Positions 39,401-50,219 of a stretch of DNA of 64,000 nt are shown piece after piece (the first letter of the stretch is position 1; every line of letters starts with the position of its first letter). The translations under genes were made by a program, and so were the position numbers. Origin of the DNA: Caenorhabditis elegans (taxonomy: Eukaryota > Nematoda > Chromadorea > Rhabditida > Rhabditidae); the NCBI RefSeq assembly GCF_000002985.6, contig NC_003280.10, forward strand, positions 8,490,501-8,554,500. Direction: 5' to 3'. Below the pieces are notes generated by a model that had not been told where the DNA came from, searched no databases, and saw only the letters and a list, made by a program, of their open reading frames with translations.

Positions 39401-40674
39401 CCTGTATGATCCTTTCATTCATTTTTTGTTCAGTTTCCGTTCCGAAAAGTTCTGACAGCAAGCGGGAGAGGAGATACTTGAAACAAAAAGAGAGCCGTTT
39501 TCTTGTCCAACGCGGTGCCGCCCGTTGTTATTTTATCAGAACAATTGAGCAGGGAAATGTCTTCAATATCTAAGGCCACAAGCTTGAGGGAAAACGATGG
39601 ACTATTTGCTCAGGGAACAAACAACATTTGTGGGATGTTTATTCGTATTCATCGAAAATGACGAGAAAATGCAAGAGGAGAGATGACCAGATCCCATGGC
39701 AAACAGGTTCAGGTATTCACAGGTAATGCCATCGGATTGGAATGCTTCGGTCAGTGAGATGAGCTCTCCTCATCAACTAGATTATAACAACTGGTAAATC
39801 AATGAAATCAAAACTTATGGTTATAGTATCTAAAGTTTTCGCTTTAATGGTTTTGACATCAAACAGCTCTAGCAGATCTTTATCAACTAATCAAAAATTT
39901 TAACTGAATCTGGGTTGGAGTTCTTTAGAGGGCGAAATAGCGTCATTGGTGGCTTCTGTTTTGCCTAAATATACTTCAAATAACCCAAAAAACGTCCAAA
40001 TGTTAAAAAAAAATCAAATTTAAATATTTCATTCGAAGCTTTGTTGTATTGCCAAATTTACGAAAAAACTGGGTTTTTGGCCGATATCAAAAATTATGAG
40101 TGACGAAAACTGAATAATAAGCCTCTCTTACTGAAAATACAAAATTTTCAAAATGTTTTCAAAGTTTTATCATAATATTTGGGGATTCTAGCACTCTATA
40201 AGTAATTTTTAACAATTTCATCACCGGCGATTTAGAAAAGAGTTTCAAAACCATTTTTCTAAATTCACTATTCATCAAAAACTCAAAAAATCATTCGAAT
40301 AACACGTTTCCGAACGTGCTGAAATAAGTGTTAAAGTTAATATCAAAGTACAATCTTTGAAAGCACTTAGCCAAAGATCTGTTTTCCATGATCATTGGTA
40401 CTATACGAGTATCTACAAATTTCAAATGATCAACACGGTATCCGGTTCCGTGCTCAATCCTATATCCACCTTATTCCCACCTTTTCTTCCACTTAATCTC
40501 CGGTATTTACATGACATGCCTGCTAGAAAGCCGCAGACAGGTCAAACATCTCACCTGCACAAAATCAAAAACGACAACGACCCAAAGATTTCCAATCAAA
40601 TCGAATACAAGTCGTGCTATCGAGAGAAGCGTCCACGTGGCAAGTAGAAGTGAGAGCAGCCACCGAACAGACAT
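36410..40674 (-). CDS. NKAIN-family four-pass membrane protein (Na+/K+-ATPase-interacting)
   Basis: Exons 40555-40674, 37820-38052, 37296-37764, 36972-37094 and 36410-36892 total 1428 nt (475 aa). The first exon (MSVRWLLSLLLATWTLL..., donor GTGAGATG) is 2.5 kb from the rest but is needed for TM1 and half of TM2, and it joins in frame. TM2-TM3 carry the family signature LISGLFGATQKRRPLLYT and VTINVLIFLWYIGVFG. TM4 is SQAILHIIFAIVTSIFSILVI, after the conserved CLIPFYSVE. NKAIN proteins interact with the Na,K-ATPase beta subunit in neurons. Vertebrate members are about 200 aa; here a roughly 270-residue cytoplasmic tail is added, basic (NSKKKKKNPRPE) then Ser/Pro-rich. A minus-strand AATAAA lies at 36313-36318. 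Confidence 0.85.
38053..40554. other. First intron of the NKAIN gene
   Basis: 2.5 kb of AT-rich sequence with no supported exon. It contains a GC-richer patch near 38980-39050, including a run of eight G, and scattered CTCTCTT tracts. Given its size and position it may hold enhancers, but no specific element is recognised. Confidence 0.4.
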
Positions 40675-42700
40675 CGGCTCATGCCTCCATCCAACTGAAC
40701 ACACTAGTTACTGTATATGGGTCTGAAATATATATGAAAAAATACTAATATTTAGAACGCATCATTTGAAAAATTAAAGTTTTGAAATAAATGAATTGTT
40801 CTAATGAATGAGTAACATCTAGACAATAATTTGCAAGCACTTAAACCAAAATTTAATAGGATGATGATAGTCGTCCTGCAGGACAACCATGCTTATCAAC
40901 AAAAATGGGAACAGACAAAAATGAATGACGAGGGATGAAAGTGAGAAAATAATAAATGGTAGTTGTAAAAGACGGAGGCAAGAAAAAAACGAAGAAAGAT
41001 GAATGGAAATGGCTGTGAAAAAGAAGCAAATATCATCTTCATAAACAAATAAACAAATGAATGGATGGTGCCTAAGAGTTCACTAAAGCACTTTTGAAAT
41101 ATATTCTTGATAGAATCGTGTCTAGTGTCTTATTTAACTGAAGAACATTTTGAGAAGAATTAATAAAATGATAACAAATTCAAAAGAAAAAAGAAATGAA
41201 AATTATGATATTCGATACAGTGATCAAAAATGTACCAAATGCAAAAAAATCTAGAACTGAAACAATTCCAAAACTAATGTATTCTACAAATAGAGAATGT
41301 TAAAATTTCAAATTTACCTTTGAAAAACTAGGTTGTTGCTTAAAATAAAATTCATAAACTACACTGGTCACATGAAAAGTTTCAAAATATTAAAATTTTC
41401 AAGTACGAGTTTAATTGTAGCATGACAGTTTCATGAGACGGGTTTGAAAGTGTTTGAAAAATACTGTAAGATACTTCTAGAACTAGATAAAGATTTTCTA
41501 AAACAATAGAGTTTCAATAATTCAACTTATACTCTCTGAGTCTCTAGTTCTATAGGTAATAATAGCATACTATCGGGAATATACACACATACCCGAATGG
41601 ACCCCTTTCGAAAGCGCGGGAATCGCTCAGCCAGCGAGACACTGGAACTGTTTGAAGAGACGCAGAATTAATGAGAAAAAGGTAACTGACACGCCCAGTT
41701 TCGATGAGACCTCCTCAACTGCGGAACTGAATGAAAAGAGAATTGAGAGAAAACAGAAAGTATTAGGTTGACTTGTCGAAAGAGGGGTCGAATTGTGGGA
41801 GAGAGAGTTAGTTTACATACGGAAGAGTGAAAGCGATGCTTCCGAACATCGTGCTTTTCGGATTTTAACACATGAACTTTATGAGTGTGAGGTGAATTGA
41901 AATGATAATTCATGGTAAGTTAGGCGGATCTGTGCGAGAACTTGGTTACCCGTTTCTGGAAAATGCAGCATTTGATAACTTTGCCAACTTTGCGACTCAC
42001 TGAAGACTCAGGTTACTTTAATAATTTTTAGATTATTAAAGCTATATTTTTCCAAAAGACGACTCGTGTTTTCAGTAAGCTGTTCAAAAACTCATTCAAA
42101 AACGGTTTACTAGTCAAAAGAAAGTTCGAATAGGTTCTAAATTTATTCAGAAGGCAACAAAGTTAAAATTTAATTGTATCTCAATAGAAAAAAGAAATGA
42201 AAATGCATAAAAATTCCATTGAAGGCGAAACTCGATCGGAAAACACTTTTCCTCACTTATCTGATTTGTACATTCTCGTTTTTTCGTTCACTTTTTTCCG
42301 GGATAAACAAAACTAGCTAATAACTGATTCTCCGTTCCATTAGCTACTTGTTGTTCTTCTCATTATCTAAACAAGGACTCTTCACTTTACTGCTCTTTCT
42401 GAACGGGCGGCACAGCGACACAAAAACAAATAAATACAACTGGTAACTGGAGATTTTCTGTTTTATGCGCGGAACATTCGGGGGACCTGTTTCTGGTTCT
42501 GTCCTGTCTCTTGTCCGGTTGTGTGTTCAAATACATTGGTATAATCTGTTTACCTATGTCTTGCACCTATCCTGACTGATGTGCTCTCTGGATTACAAAT
42601 ACATTAACTTTTATTTTAATCTTTAAATCAATATATTCAAAATACAATCTATAATTTAGCACCATAAACAAAAATACGTTAAATACACTTTAAGAAACAA
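40675..42700. other. Upstream region of the NKAIN gene
   Basis: Two kilobases between the NKAIN start and the 3' end of the SXP/RAL-2-type gene. No open frame has supporting splice signals or recognisable protein features. It is the likely NKAIN promoter. Confidence 0.4.
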
Positions 42701-43641
42701 TTAAACTGTGAGCTTTTCCGTAAATAATATCGCTCGGAGCATTTGCCTCATCACCAAATCCAATATATTGCTCATTTCATCACTGACAGCTGATACCACA
42801 AAATCACTAAACTCTGAGAACATCATTTCAGTTCGAGCTTTTCGTTCATTTGTTCCCATTTTTGTATCTTTCAGAGCTTGCAAGTGGACGATTGTGTAAT
42901 GCGTCTGAAATATGTCTGGAATTATTTTTTTGATTTAAAGAAATTACAGAAACCTAGATGTTTACTTATCTAGAAGATTCAAAATAAGTAAAACACTTAA
43001 GTTGTTTAACCTTGCTATTGTGGAAAACTGTTGAATTAACTGGAATTCTGAAAATTGATCAAAAGAAAAACAATTAAAATTTGTTTTTTTCAATGTGGGA
43101 AATAAGCTATTTCGAATACTTTCAGAGCACATGTATACAATGAGAAAAATATAAAACATTTAAACTTTAATTAAACATACCTTTTCCGCAATTTCCTGTA
43201 ACCGTTCATCTTGAGCTAATTTCAAGAGAATTGATTCTGCTTTATATGCATTATAGGATTGTTGTACTTCCGTTCGTAAAGTTCCAACTAGAACATCTAA
43301 TTCTGTCATCTAAAAATAATTTCAATACATAACGTTTTTATAGAACAAATACTTTTCGAATTTGTGCAATTCCAGGAGTCCGATATATTGCCATAAACTG
43401 TTCAATGGCTTCTGAGGTGGCATTGATAAGAAATGGAGGTTTTGGAGCGGGTTCCAGTGTAATCTGAAAAATAAAATTGTTAAAACAATAAAGAAACATT
43501 TTGTTTATTTAGTTTTGTGTGGTAGCGAACCTGATCAGTCCGATATGCACCGACCTCGTCCAAATTGAATTGTCGAACGTCGAACATTGGTTTCTTGGCC
43601 GCCTGGGCACCAACAAAAACTGTGAGAATTAGAAAAAGCAT
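42701..43641 (-). CDS. SXP/RAL-2 (Ani s 5-like) secreted nematode protein
   Basis: Exons 43531-43641, 43353-43463, 43181-43309 and 42701-42904 sum to 555 nt (184 aa). A signal peptide (MLFLILTVFVGAQAA) is followed by a PPFL motif (PAPKPPFLINATSEAIEQFMA) that opens the DUF148/SXP-RAL-2 helical domain. The rest is predicted helical, with no cysteines in the mature part. The family is nematode-specific; members are abundant secreted proteins, some recognised as antigens or allergens in parasitic species, with a proposed cation-binding fold. The biochemical role is unknown. The methionine at 43641 is chosen because it gives a proper signal peptide. Confidence 0.75.
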
Positions 43642-44022
43642 TGGATAATAGAACTTATAATAATAATTATTATAATGCAGATGAAATATAGAAATACCGA
43701 GATATCTAAGTGTAAAGGCGGAGTATGGAGCAAACACGTCAAAATGGAAGTGAAAACTGCGAGTGGAATGTTTGTGTGTTGACACTCTGTATATAATTTC
43801 GATATCCGATCGTTCGGAAAAGCTCAATTCACATCTGGTAGTAATCCATCTTGTTACTTTCATGTTTGAGTACCATACGTCAAAACATGTCAAATGCACC
43901 TAAAACCCGATCCGTAAGTAAAGAATAACTGAATGATAAATGAATTTTTTGTTTAGGTGATTAAAAATACAGAGTGTATAGTTTATAATAAAAACTTTTC
44001 CAACATTGAAACGCATTCGTAG

Positions 44023-44125
44023 CAAGGCCGTCCATTTCTTGATCCTTGATCCTTGATTTTTTGCACTTTTTGCAAGAATTCTTGATTCTTGATTCTTGCA
44101 AAAATTTTCCCGTTGGACGGCCTTG
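44023..44125. repeat. Palindromic repeat enclosing CTTGATC/CTTGATT units
   Basis: Perfect 12-bp arms CAAGGCCGTCCA (44023-44034) and TGGACGGCCTTG (44114-44125) flank about 80 bp. Inside are short tandem units (CTTGATC then TTCTTGA) and a second inverted pair (TTTTTGCAAGAA / TTCTTGCAAAAA-like). This form is common in dispersed Caenorhabditis repeats. Confidence 0.8.
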
Positions 44126-44247
44126 ATTTGTAGTAGTTATGCATATATAAAACCAAACAGGCTAACCACAAATATTCCAACTAATTGTAATCCCCATCAC
44201 GAAGATGTACTTAATATATTTAAAAAACGGCACTTTTCTGATTTCTG

Positions 44248-44261
44248 CCCCCCCCCCCCCC
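44248..44261. repeat. Poly-C tract of 14
   Basis: An uninterrupted run of 14 C (14 G on the minus strand) followed by an A run. Such tracts can form G-quadruplexes. In C. elegans long G/C mononucleotide tracts depend on the DOG-1/FANCJ helicase for stability. Confidence 0.95.
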
Positions 44262-44329
44262 AAAAAAGTTTTTGATATTTTCATTAATGAAACGTGAACC
44301 TTTTTTGAAATTTCTTTTTTGTTTTTTTT

Positions 44330-44407
44330 TTGTTGTTTATTGTTGTTTTGTTGTTTATTGTTGTTGTTTATTGTTGTTGTTTATTGTTGTTGTTTATTGT
44401 TGTTTTC
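44330..44407. repeat. TTG-rich minisatellite (unit about TTGTTGTTGTTTA)
   Basis: Roughly five imperfect copies of a 10-13 nt unit made of TTG triplets ending in TTTA. It begins 69 bp after the poly-C tract and ends about 65 bp before the inverted-repeat element. Confidence 0.85.
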
Positions 44408-44471
44408 TAAGCCTAAAAATGGAAATAGTATTGAAATAAACATTCACGTGTGAATTTAAATTAAAATTTTT

Positions 44472-45382
44472 CAATTTGTTTTTCGTGGGTTTTGGGCTGT
44501 GCTTAATTAGCCATAACTCAAAAACTAAAAATTATTTTTGAAAACTCTCAACTAACAAAATGTTGGCGATGGTGTGTTGTGACACTGTTGTCTACATTGC
44601 GTAATAAGTATTATCTCAAAAAAAAAAACTGCCGTATAAAACGTTACAGCGGCACCTCTTACAACGTTACAGCGGTACCTGGCGGGTCGGTTTTTTTACC
44701 TTACATCCAAAATCGTCTGTAACTCAAGAAAAAATCGCTTCCATAAAAATAATTTTATTGAAAAAATGATTTGCTTAAAATTTTGTATCATATGCACTCA
44801 ATAACTTTATTTTCAACTCGCCATGAAAGTAGTGGTAAACAATTAAACTATGTTCTCTAAAGACGTGGTTTATCCACTATGATCAAGAAGCTGGTCATCA
44901 ATTTAAAAAATTGATTATACATATGATTTTTTGAAGAACTACTAGTTATATTATATTCAGGCGTTTTACGTCTGAAAAGCAATACTCCGAAAAGTTTGAC
45001 TACCATTTTCATGAAGTGTGATCAACAACAGTTTGGAATATATATGCTTAATCGTTTGCCTTTTACTTCCTGGCGGGTCGAGAACAAAGTTATTATATGC
45101 ATATGACAAAAAATTTCATGAATACCATTTTATTAATAAAATTATTTTTATGAAAGCAATTTTTTCTTGAGTTACAGACAATTTCAGATTTAGATCAAAA
45201 TCGACCAGCCAGATGTCTGTCGCTGTATTGTTCTTCAAAGCAGTTTTTGCAAAATAATGTTTATCAGACAATTTGAACAACGTAATGACCAACATCTTGT
45301 TAGTTGACCGTTTTTGAAAACAATGTTTAGATTTTGAGTTATGGTTATTTAAACACAGCCCGAAATTCACGAAAAATTGTTT
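44472..45382. mobile_element. Imperfect long inverted-repeat element, about 0.9 kb (MITE-like or foldback)
   Basis: The left arm (about 44472-44836) and right arm (about 45058-45382) are reverse complements over their length, with scattered mismatches and indels. Matching blocks include TTTCGTG...GGGCTGTG with CACAGCCCGAAA...CACGAAA, CATAACTCAAAA with TTTTGAGTTATG, CTGTAACTCAAGAAAAAAT with ATTTTTTCTTGAGTTACAG, and CCATAAAAATAATTTTATT with its complement. About 220 bp separate the arms. The left arm has an extra segment with a duplicated CGTTACAGCGG. No transposase frame and no clear target-site duplication were seen, so it would be non-autonomous. Confidence 0.75.
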
Positions 45383-45816
45383 GTGCATACCTTTAGCACT
45401 GTAGATGTAGTTGTAACAAAAACATCAACTTTTGACTTTAAAAATTGAATAATTACAAAAATAATAATTATAATGTTCTACTCATACACAATGCCATGAA
45501 TTGCCCTTAGTTTCACATTTTCAAGCTCAATTAGTTAAACACAATTATTGTTCTTCAGATAAATCAATGGCATAGAACATGCATTGATTAAGCTGACAAG
45601 CCAATTCATTATCGTTTGCTGCTTCCATACTCTAGTCTTACTTATGTCATCGCTTAACGCATTATTCTCGTATCTTCATATGAAATACAAGTTGGGTGGC
45701 ATAACATTAACTTGTTACTGCAAACTACTTTTGTTATTCCTCTAGCCGTTTGTTACCAAAGGCATATCACTTTGTCTTTATCCACTTGACGTCTGCTTTT
45801 AACTTTAACTATTGTA

Positions 45817-48010
45817 ATGAAATGGGTTTTGGGATTGGTACTTTGTTTACAGATTTCAAATGTTCAAAGGTAAGATAACTTTAAAAACGTCAAATATCTT
45901 GATATTTAGTTTTCCAAAAAAGCAAAGTGAGCCCCAGGTTTTCATGGGTAAGTCAAAACGTTTCTATGAAAAACCTTGCTAGTTGATTTTTAGCAACAAT
46001 TGACCTGGACACTGTTCGAAAACCGTCCGCTAATTCGAAAGTAGTACATGATGTAGGATCAGAGTCACAACAACAAAGAAAAAATGTTACCAAAGGTTTG
46101 AATAAAGTTGATCAATTTACACAAGTTACATATTTTCAGCACCAGATTACGGAGACTATGAGGACTATGAACTGACTGCTAAACCAGAAGATTGGACTAC
46201 TACAACAGCTTTACCAGGCAAAAGATCCAATCGCAAGGATCAAAATGAGGTGAAACTAATTTTTCTGAACATTAACAGTTTGGATCACATTTTGCAATTT
46301 TTTTCAGCCCCCGTTGCTGGATTCCCAATTCAAACCACACGTGAGAGTATTGTTGAATGATGAAAAAAGCACGGAAGATGTAAGAATGTATTTTGAAAAA
46401 TTAAAAAGTTCGCTGATTTAAGAATGGGGGAAGTAGAGCCATGGATAACCTTTTGTGATTTCAATTAATTGTTAAATTAAATTTCCTTTAAAAAAATTTA
46501 ATGTTTCCTTTCATACGTATTTCAGATTCGAGATGAACTTTCTCGCCTAATAGGTGACCTGCACAGAGAAGAAAATACACTGAGAACTACAGTAACCAAG
46601 GATGATATGACAGCAACTCCTTTATCAATTAGAAGAAATCCAACTTCTACACAGGACATAGAGGCATTGGTTTCTTCAGTTGAAATGATGTTACTGGGAA
46701 ATGAGACAATGTTCTTTGGTGATGAGGAAGGATCTGGAGAAAATTCTGGAAATGATGAAATAATCAATACAACACTTCCAACTACGACAGTCGGTACAAC
46801 ATCAAGAAAACCATTGCTTTTCACCACTGTGATACAGGAAGTTAGTTTGGTTCAAGTGATGACGTCATATTTTGGTTTTATTTTAGGTAAAAAATGCACC
46901 AGTTACAGCAAGACCGGATCCATTTGCTCACCTTGACTATGATTTGTCAGATCACAGTAATTTAAAAAAATCAAAGAAAACTATGCCAAAAGTCGATAGA
47001 CTGACAAAATATAAGGTGAGTTGAAAAATAAAAATATGTGAAAAGTTTATGCCTTAAAAGTTAATGGTTCTATAAATTTTCTTTCAGCTTCATGGTGGAT
47101 CAGTCGAGCCTACGAAAAAATTAAACAAATCTAGTCTTGTCAAAAACCCAACTCCGCTCATTGTTCGACCAGGAAAGAAATCAAAGTTCAACCGGAGAAA
47201 GAATCTCAGAAAAGTTGGGAAAATCGATAGAATGCGCAGAGTCAAAAATTTGAACCACCGAATCCGTGCACAAAATAGAATGAGAATTCGCAAAGTTCTT
47301 TCAAAAATGATATTTGGAGCACGAGATTCTGATGTTATGCCGAATAAGCAAAAACCGAAATTAGTGGGATCAGATGGAATTATAATGCCTCGTCAACCAG
47401 CAAGAAAATTGCAAAAAAATCAAGCCGTCGATTTTCAGAGAAGAGATAAGAGAGATGCATCTCCTCAGTTGCAGTTTATTGATTCTGAGCAAGAACAAGT
47501 TGAAAGTTTATCAGCAGGTGGAGCATGGGATACAGTACCAATTGAAAAAAGTATAATTGAATCCATTCACTTGGAGCCTCATCCATATTATCATTTGAAA
47601 ACTGAAACAAGAACTCAAGTTGAACCAAGTCCAATGGTAACCGAAGCATCTTTAGATGATGAATATGAAAAATATGATGAAGATGAAAATGAAGTTGAAG
47701 TGAGAGACACCCGTCCAATGAAAAATGGACTTGTTCAAGTTTCACTAAACGGGAATACAGTATCCAATGCACCCAAACGGATGAAAATGGTGGCATTGAA
47801 CTCCGTGAAAAAGATTAGCAAAAAGGAGAAAAGTACAAATGGATTAGCGGTTGTTGCTCCAACGGCCAAGAAACAAACGTAAGATAGAACTACTATCAAA
47901 AGTTATTTGAAAATGATTATAGAATGCTCGAACTTCTGATTGGCGACTTTTTGATGAGAGTTCCTCCGACTGCACGTAATCCTTATTTAACGGAAGAACA
48001 ATGGTCATAG
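45817..48010 (+). CDS. Secreted, highly basic protein of unknown family
   Basis: Exons 45817-45869, 45910-45947, 45994-46095, 46140-46249, 46308-46379, 46526-46840, 46887-47015, 47088-47878 and 47923-48010 sum to 1698 nt (565 aa). The N terminus (MKWVLGLVLCLQISNVQ) is a probable signal peptide. An acidic, Thr/Ser-rich first half (DYGDYEDYELTAKPEDWTTT, DEEGSGENSGNDE) is followed by a strongly basic block (about residues 290-350: KSKFNRRKNLRKVGK, RMRRVKNLNHRIRAQ). Then come dibasic sites (FQRRDKRDASPQ), another acidic run (DDEYEKYDEDENEVEV) and a compact end (NPYLTEEQWS). There are almost no cysteines. I recognise no domain; heparin or matrix binding and proprotein cleavage are possible readings of the composition. 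AATAAA is at 48051. Confidence 0.78.
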
Positions 48011-50219
48011 CTATATCATTCCTCGTTTATCTTTGATCTTTGAAGTGTGCAATAAATTTTAATTATTTTTATGCGATTTCAATATATGTCATACTTCTGT
48101 TGAAATCATACATAATTTTATTTTGAAGTTAATTAATGAAAGTTACCGGCTTTGTTTTAATTTATGTTTTCAATTTATTCCACATTTTTAGTTGAAAGTT
48201 TGAAAAAATTTCGGATCTTGTCAAAATTGGCATTTTCTGAAATTTCTGGAGAGACCGGATTTTGAACTGCAAAAAAATATTTTGAGAAGTTTCAATAGGT
48301 TATTCGGTTCTTTAGGGCAAGTCTATTCACGAAAAAACTCAACTCAATGTAGCAGTTGGCCAATATTTTCTAGTTTTCGAGATGAGCTTTCATTCCGCTC
48401 TTCTGACATTCAATTGAATCCAGATATTCATGAAACATACGAGATGGTTTATTTCGAATTGAAATAGTGTGGTGAACTTCAATTCCTTGAAAACTTCTAT
48501 TCCACAAAGTGATTCCTTTGCTCATTTTCCTATTTGTGTACCCAGCAAGGTGTTCCGTGTTCCTCACCCAGTAGTACAGCTTCCAGTCTCTCTCCGAGCC
48601 ACAAACATACACAACATGTGCACCTCTTTCTCTCCATCTCATTCCCTCAATACCAAATATTTGCCTTTGACCTTCTCTTTCCCTGGCGACTGACCAACCC
48701 GCTACCTCTTCAGTCTCTCGTATTTATATTTATTTATGAATATATAGATATTGAATTCAATGTTCCCTGACTTTTTCCCTCAACTTGAAATATTGATGTG
48801 GCCTTTTTTGACTGTTTTCGCAGTTTTTTGGAAGTGGATGACCAGACCGTTCCCGTACTTGAGCTACCGTAACCCCCAAGTGGGACGACCGTGTACTCGC
48901 ATTCCGCTCTGCGCGAAACTGTTGAGCATTTTTGTTAGACACATCAATTTCCAAAATTTTTTGACAATTTCTTTGTGAAAATCTATTGATAATATTCAGA
49001 AGTTCAGGTGTTACCGATTTTTCTGATTTTTCGCTTTTTTTTAAATTTTTTAAAGAAGCAAACTATCAAATCTTCTAGTTTAAAAAATGATAATCTTCAA
49101 AAAATGATAAATAAGTGAACTATTCCGATCTAGAGTTTTATACAATTATAGAAACAATACGGTATCAAATAATCACTACTAGTTGAAACACAATGAATAC
49201 AACTAGAGAACTTGTACGTTTAAAAGACAAAAAATGGATTAATCAATATTTCATAAACAATATTTCAAAGTCAAGAAAAAGACTGAAACCCCCTCTGTTG
49301 TAACCTATTTCTTTTTCGGATCAGTGTTTCAATCAGAACTCCGCGCAATGTCGCTGATCAGCGAAACATCTTTTAAGTCGTCACTTATAAAAATGCCCGG
49401 TCTATCTTGCTCCAGCTGATTACAAAGTTCAGTTGTAAAACCAAACGTGTGTACGGCATTCCCGCACTTTCCCCGAAGCGGCTCAAGATTACGCTTCTAT
49501 TTGTTTTGATATACGTCGTTTGGAAAGAAGCTTCTGCATTTGCAAATGTATACAGTCCCTTCTCCCCCGCGCACCGCTTTCACAACTGACCATCTAACAG
49601 CTGACAACCGCTTATTTATGCGAGAAACAAAACTTTTTCTCTTCTTGTTTCTGTTCCTTTGTTCTCAAATTTCTCTCCGATCTGATTTTCATGCTCGACG
49701 TGGGAGCAAATAGATATTTCATTGAAAATTGAAACTCAAAGTAATTGTTTTATAGTTACGTGTTCCTTTACTTCTTCCAATAATTGTTTTTACCATATTT
49801 ATCAATGTTAAGAAAAACGATTAGATTGTTCTTTTTGCGTAAAATGAGAAAAGTTGTTCAAAACGACTTACTAAACATTTTTTTTCGTCTCATAATTATA
49901 AATTTAGATGCATATAGTTAGCTCTATTTTCATTTGTTTTAACAAAAATTATCAAGAAATAACATTTTTATTTCTTCTTCTACAATTTGTAGCTTGTTAA
50001 TATTGAAAACGGTAGTTTAAAAATTTTCTTATTCAATATATTTTTTCCGTTTGAGAACTAAAATGAATAAAACCCTGTTTAAACATTTCAAGTAGTTTTT
50101 TAAAAATAATTTTTGTATCAGAACGTTGATAAATTTATAGAACATTGATATTTTGATTACGTGATTTCGTCTCGGCCCTCTTGTCAAAACATTGAATTCT
50201 TCCAATTTTCAGGGTCCAA
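48011..50219. other. Intergenic region upstream of the BRICHOS gene
   Basis: 2.2 kb with no supported gene. Short open frames on both strands around 48280-48980 overlap each other, lack splice partners and have no recognisable features. The region probably includes the promoter of the downstream BRICHOS gene. Confidence 0.45.

Noticed and set aside
45116-45388. 90-codon minus-strand open frame
   Set aside because: It lies in the right arm of the inverted-repeat element; the sister arm has stops in the same frame, so it is not called as a gene.
48370-48770. Several overlapping open frames on both strands
   Set aside because: None has a start context, splice partner or recognisable feature, and they overlap each other.
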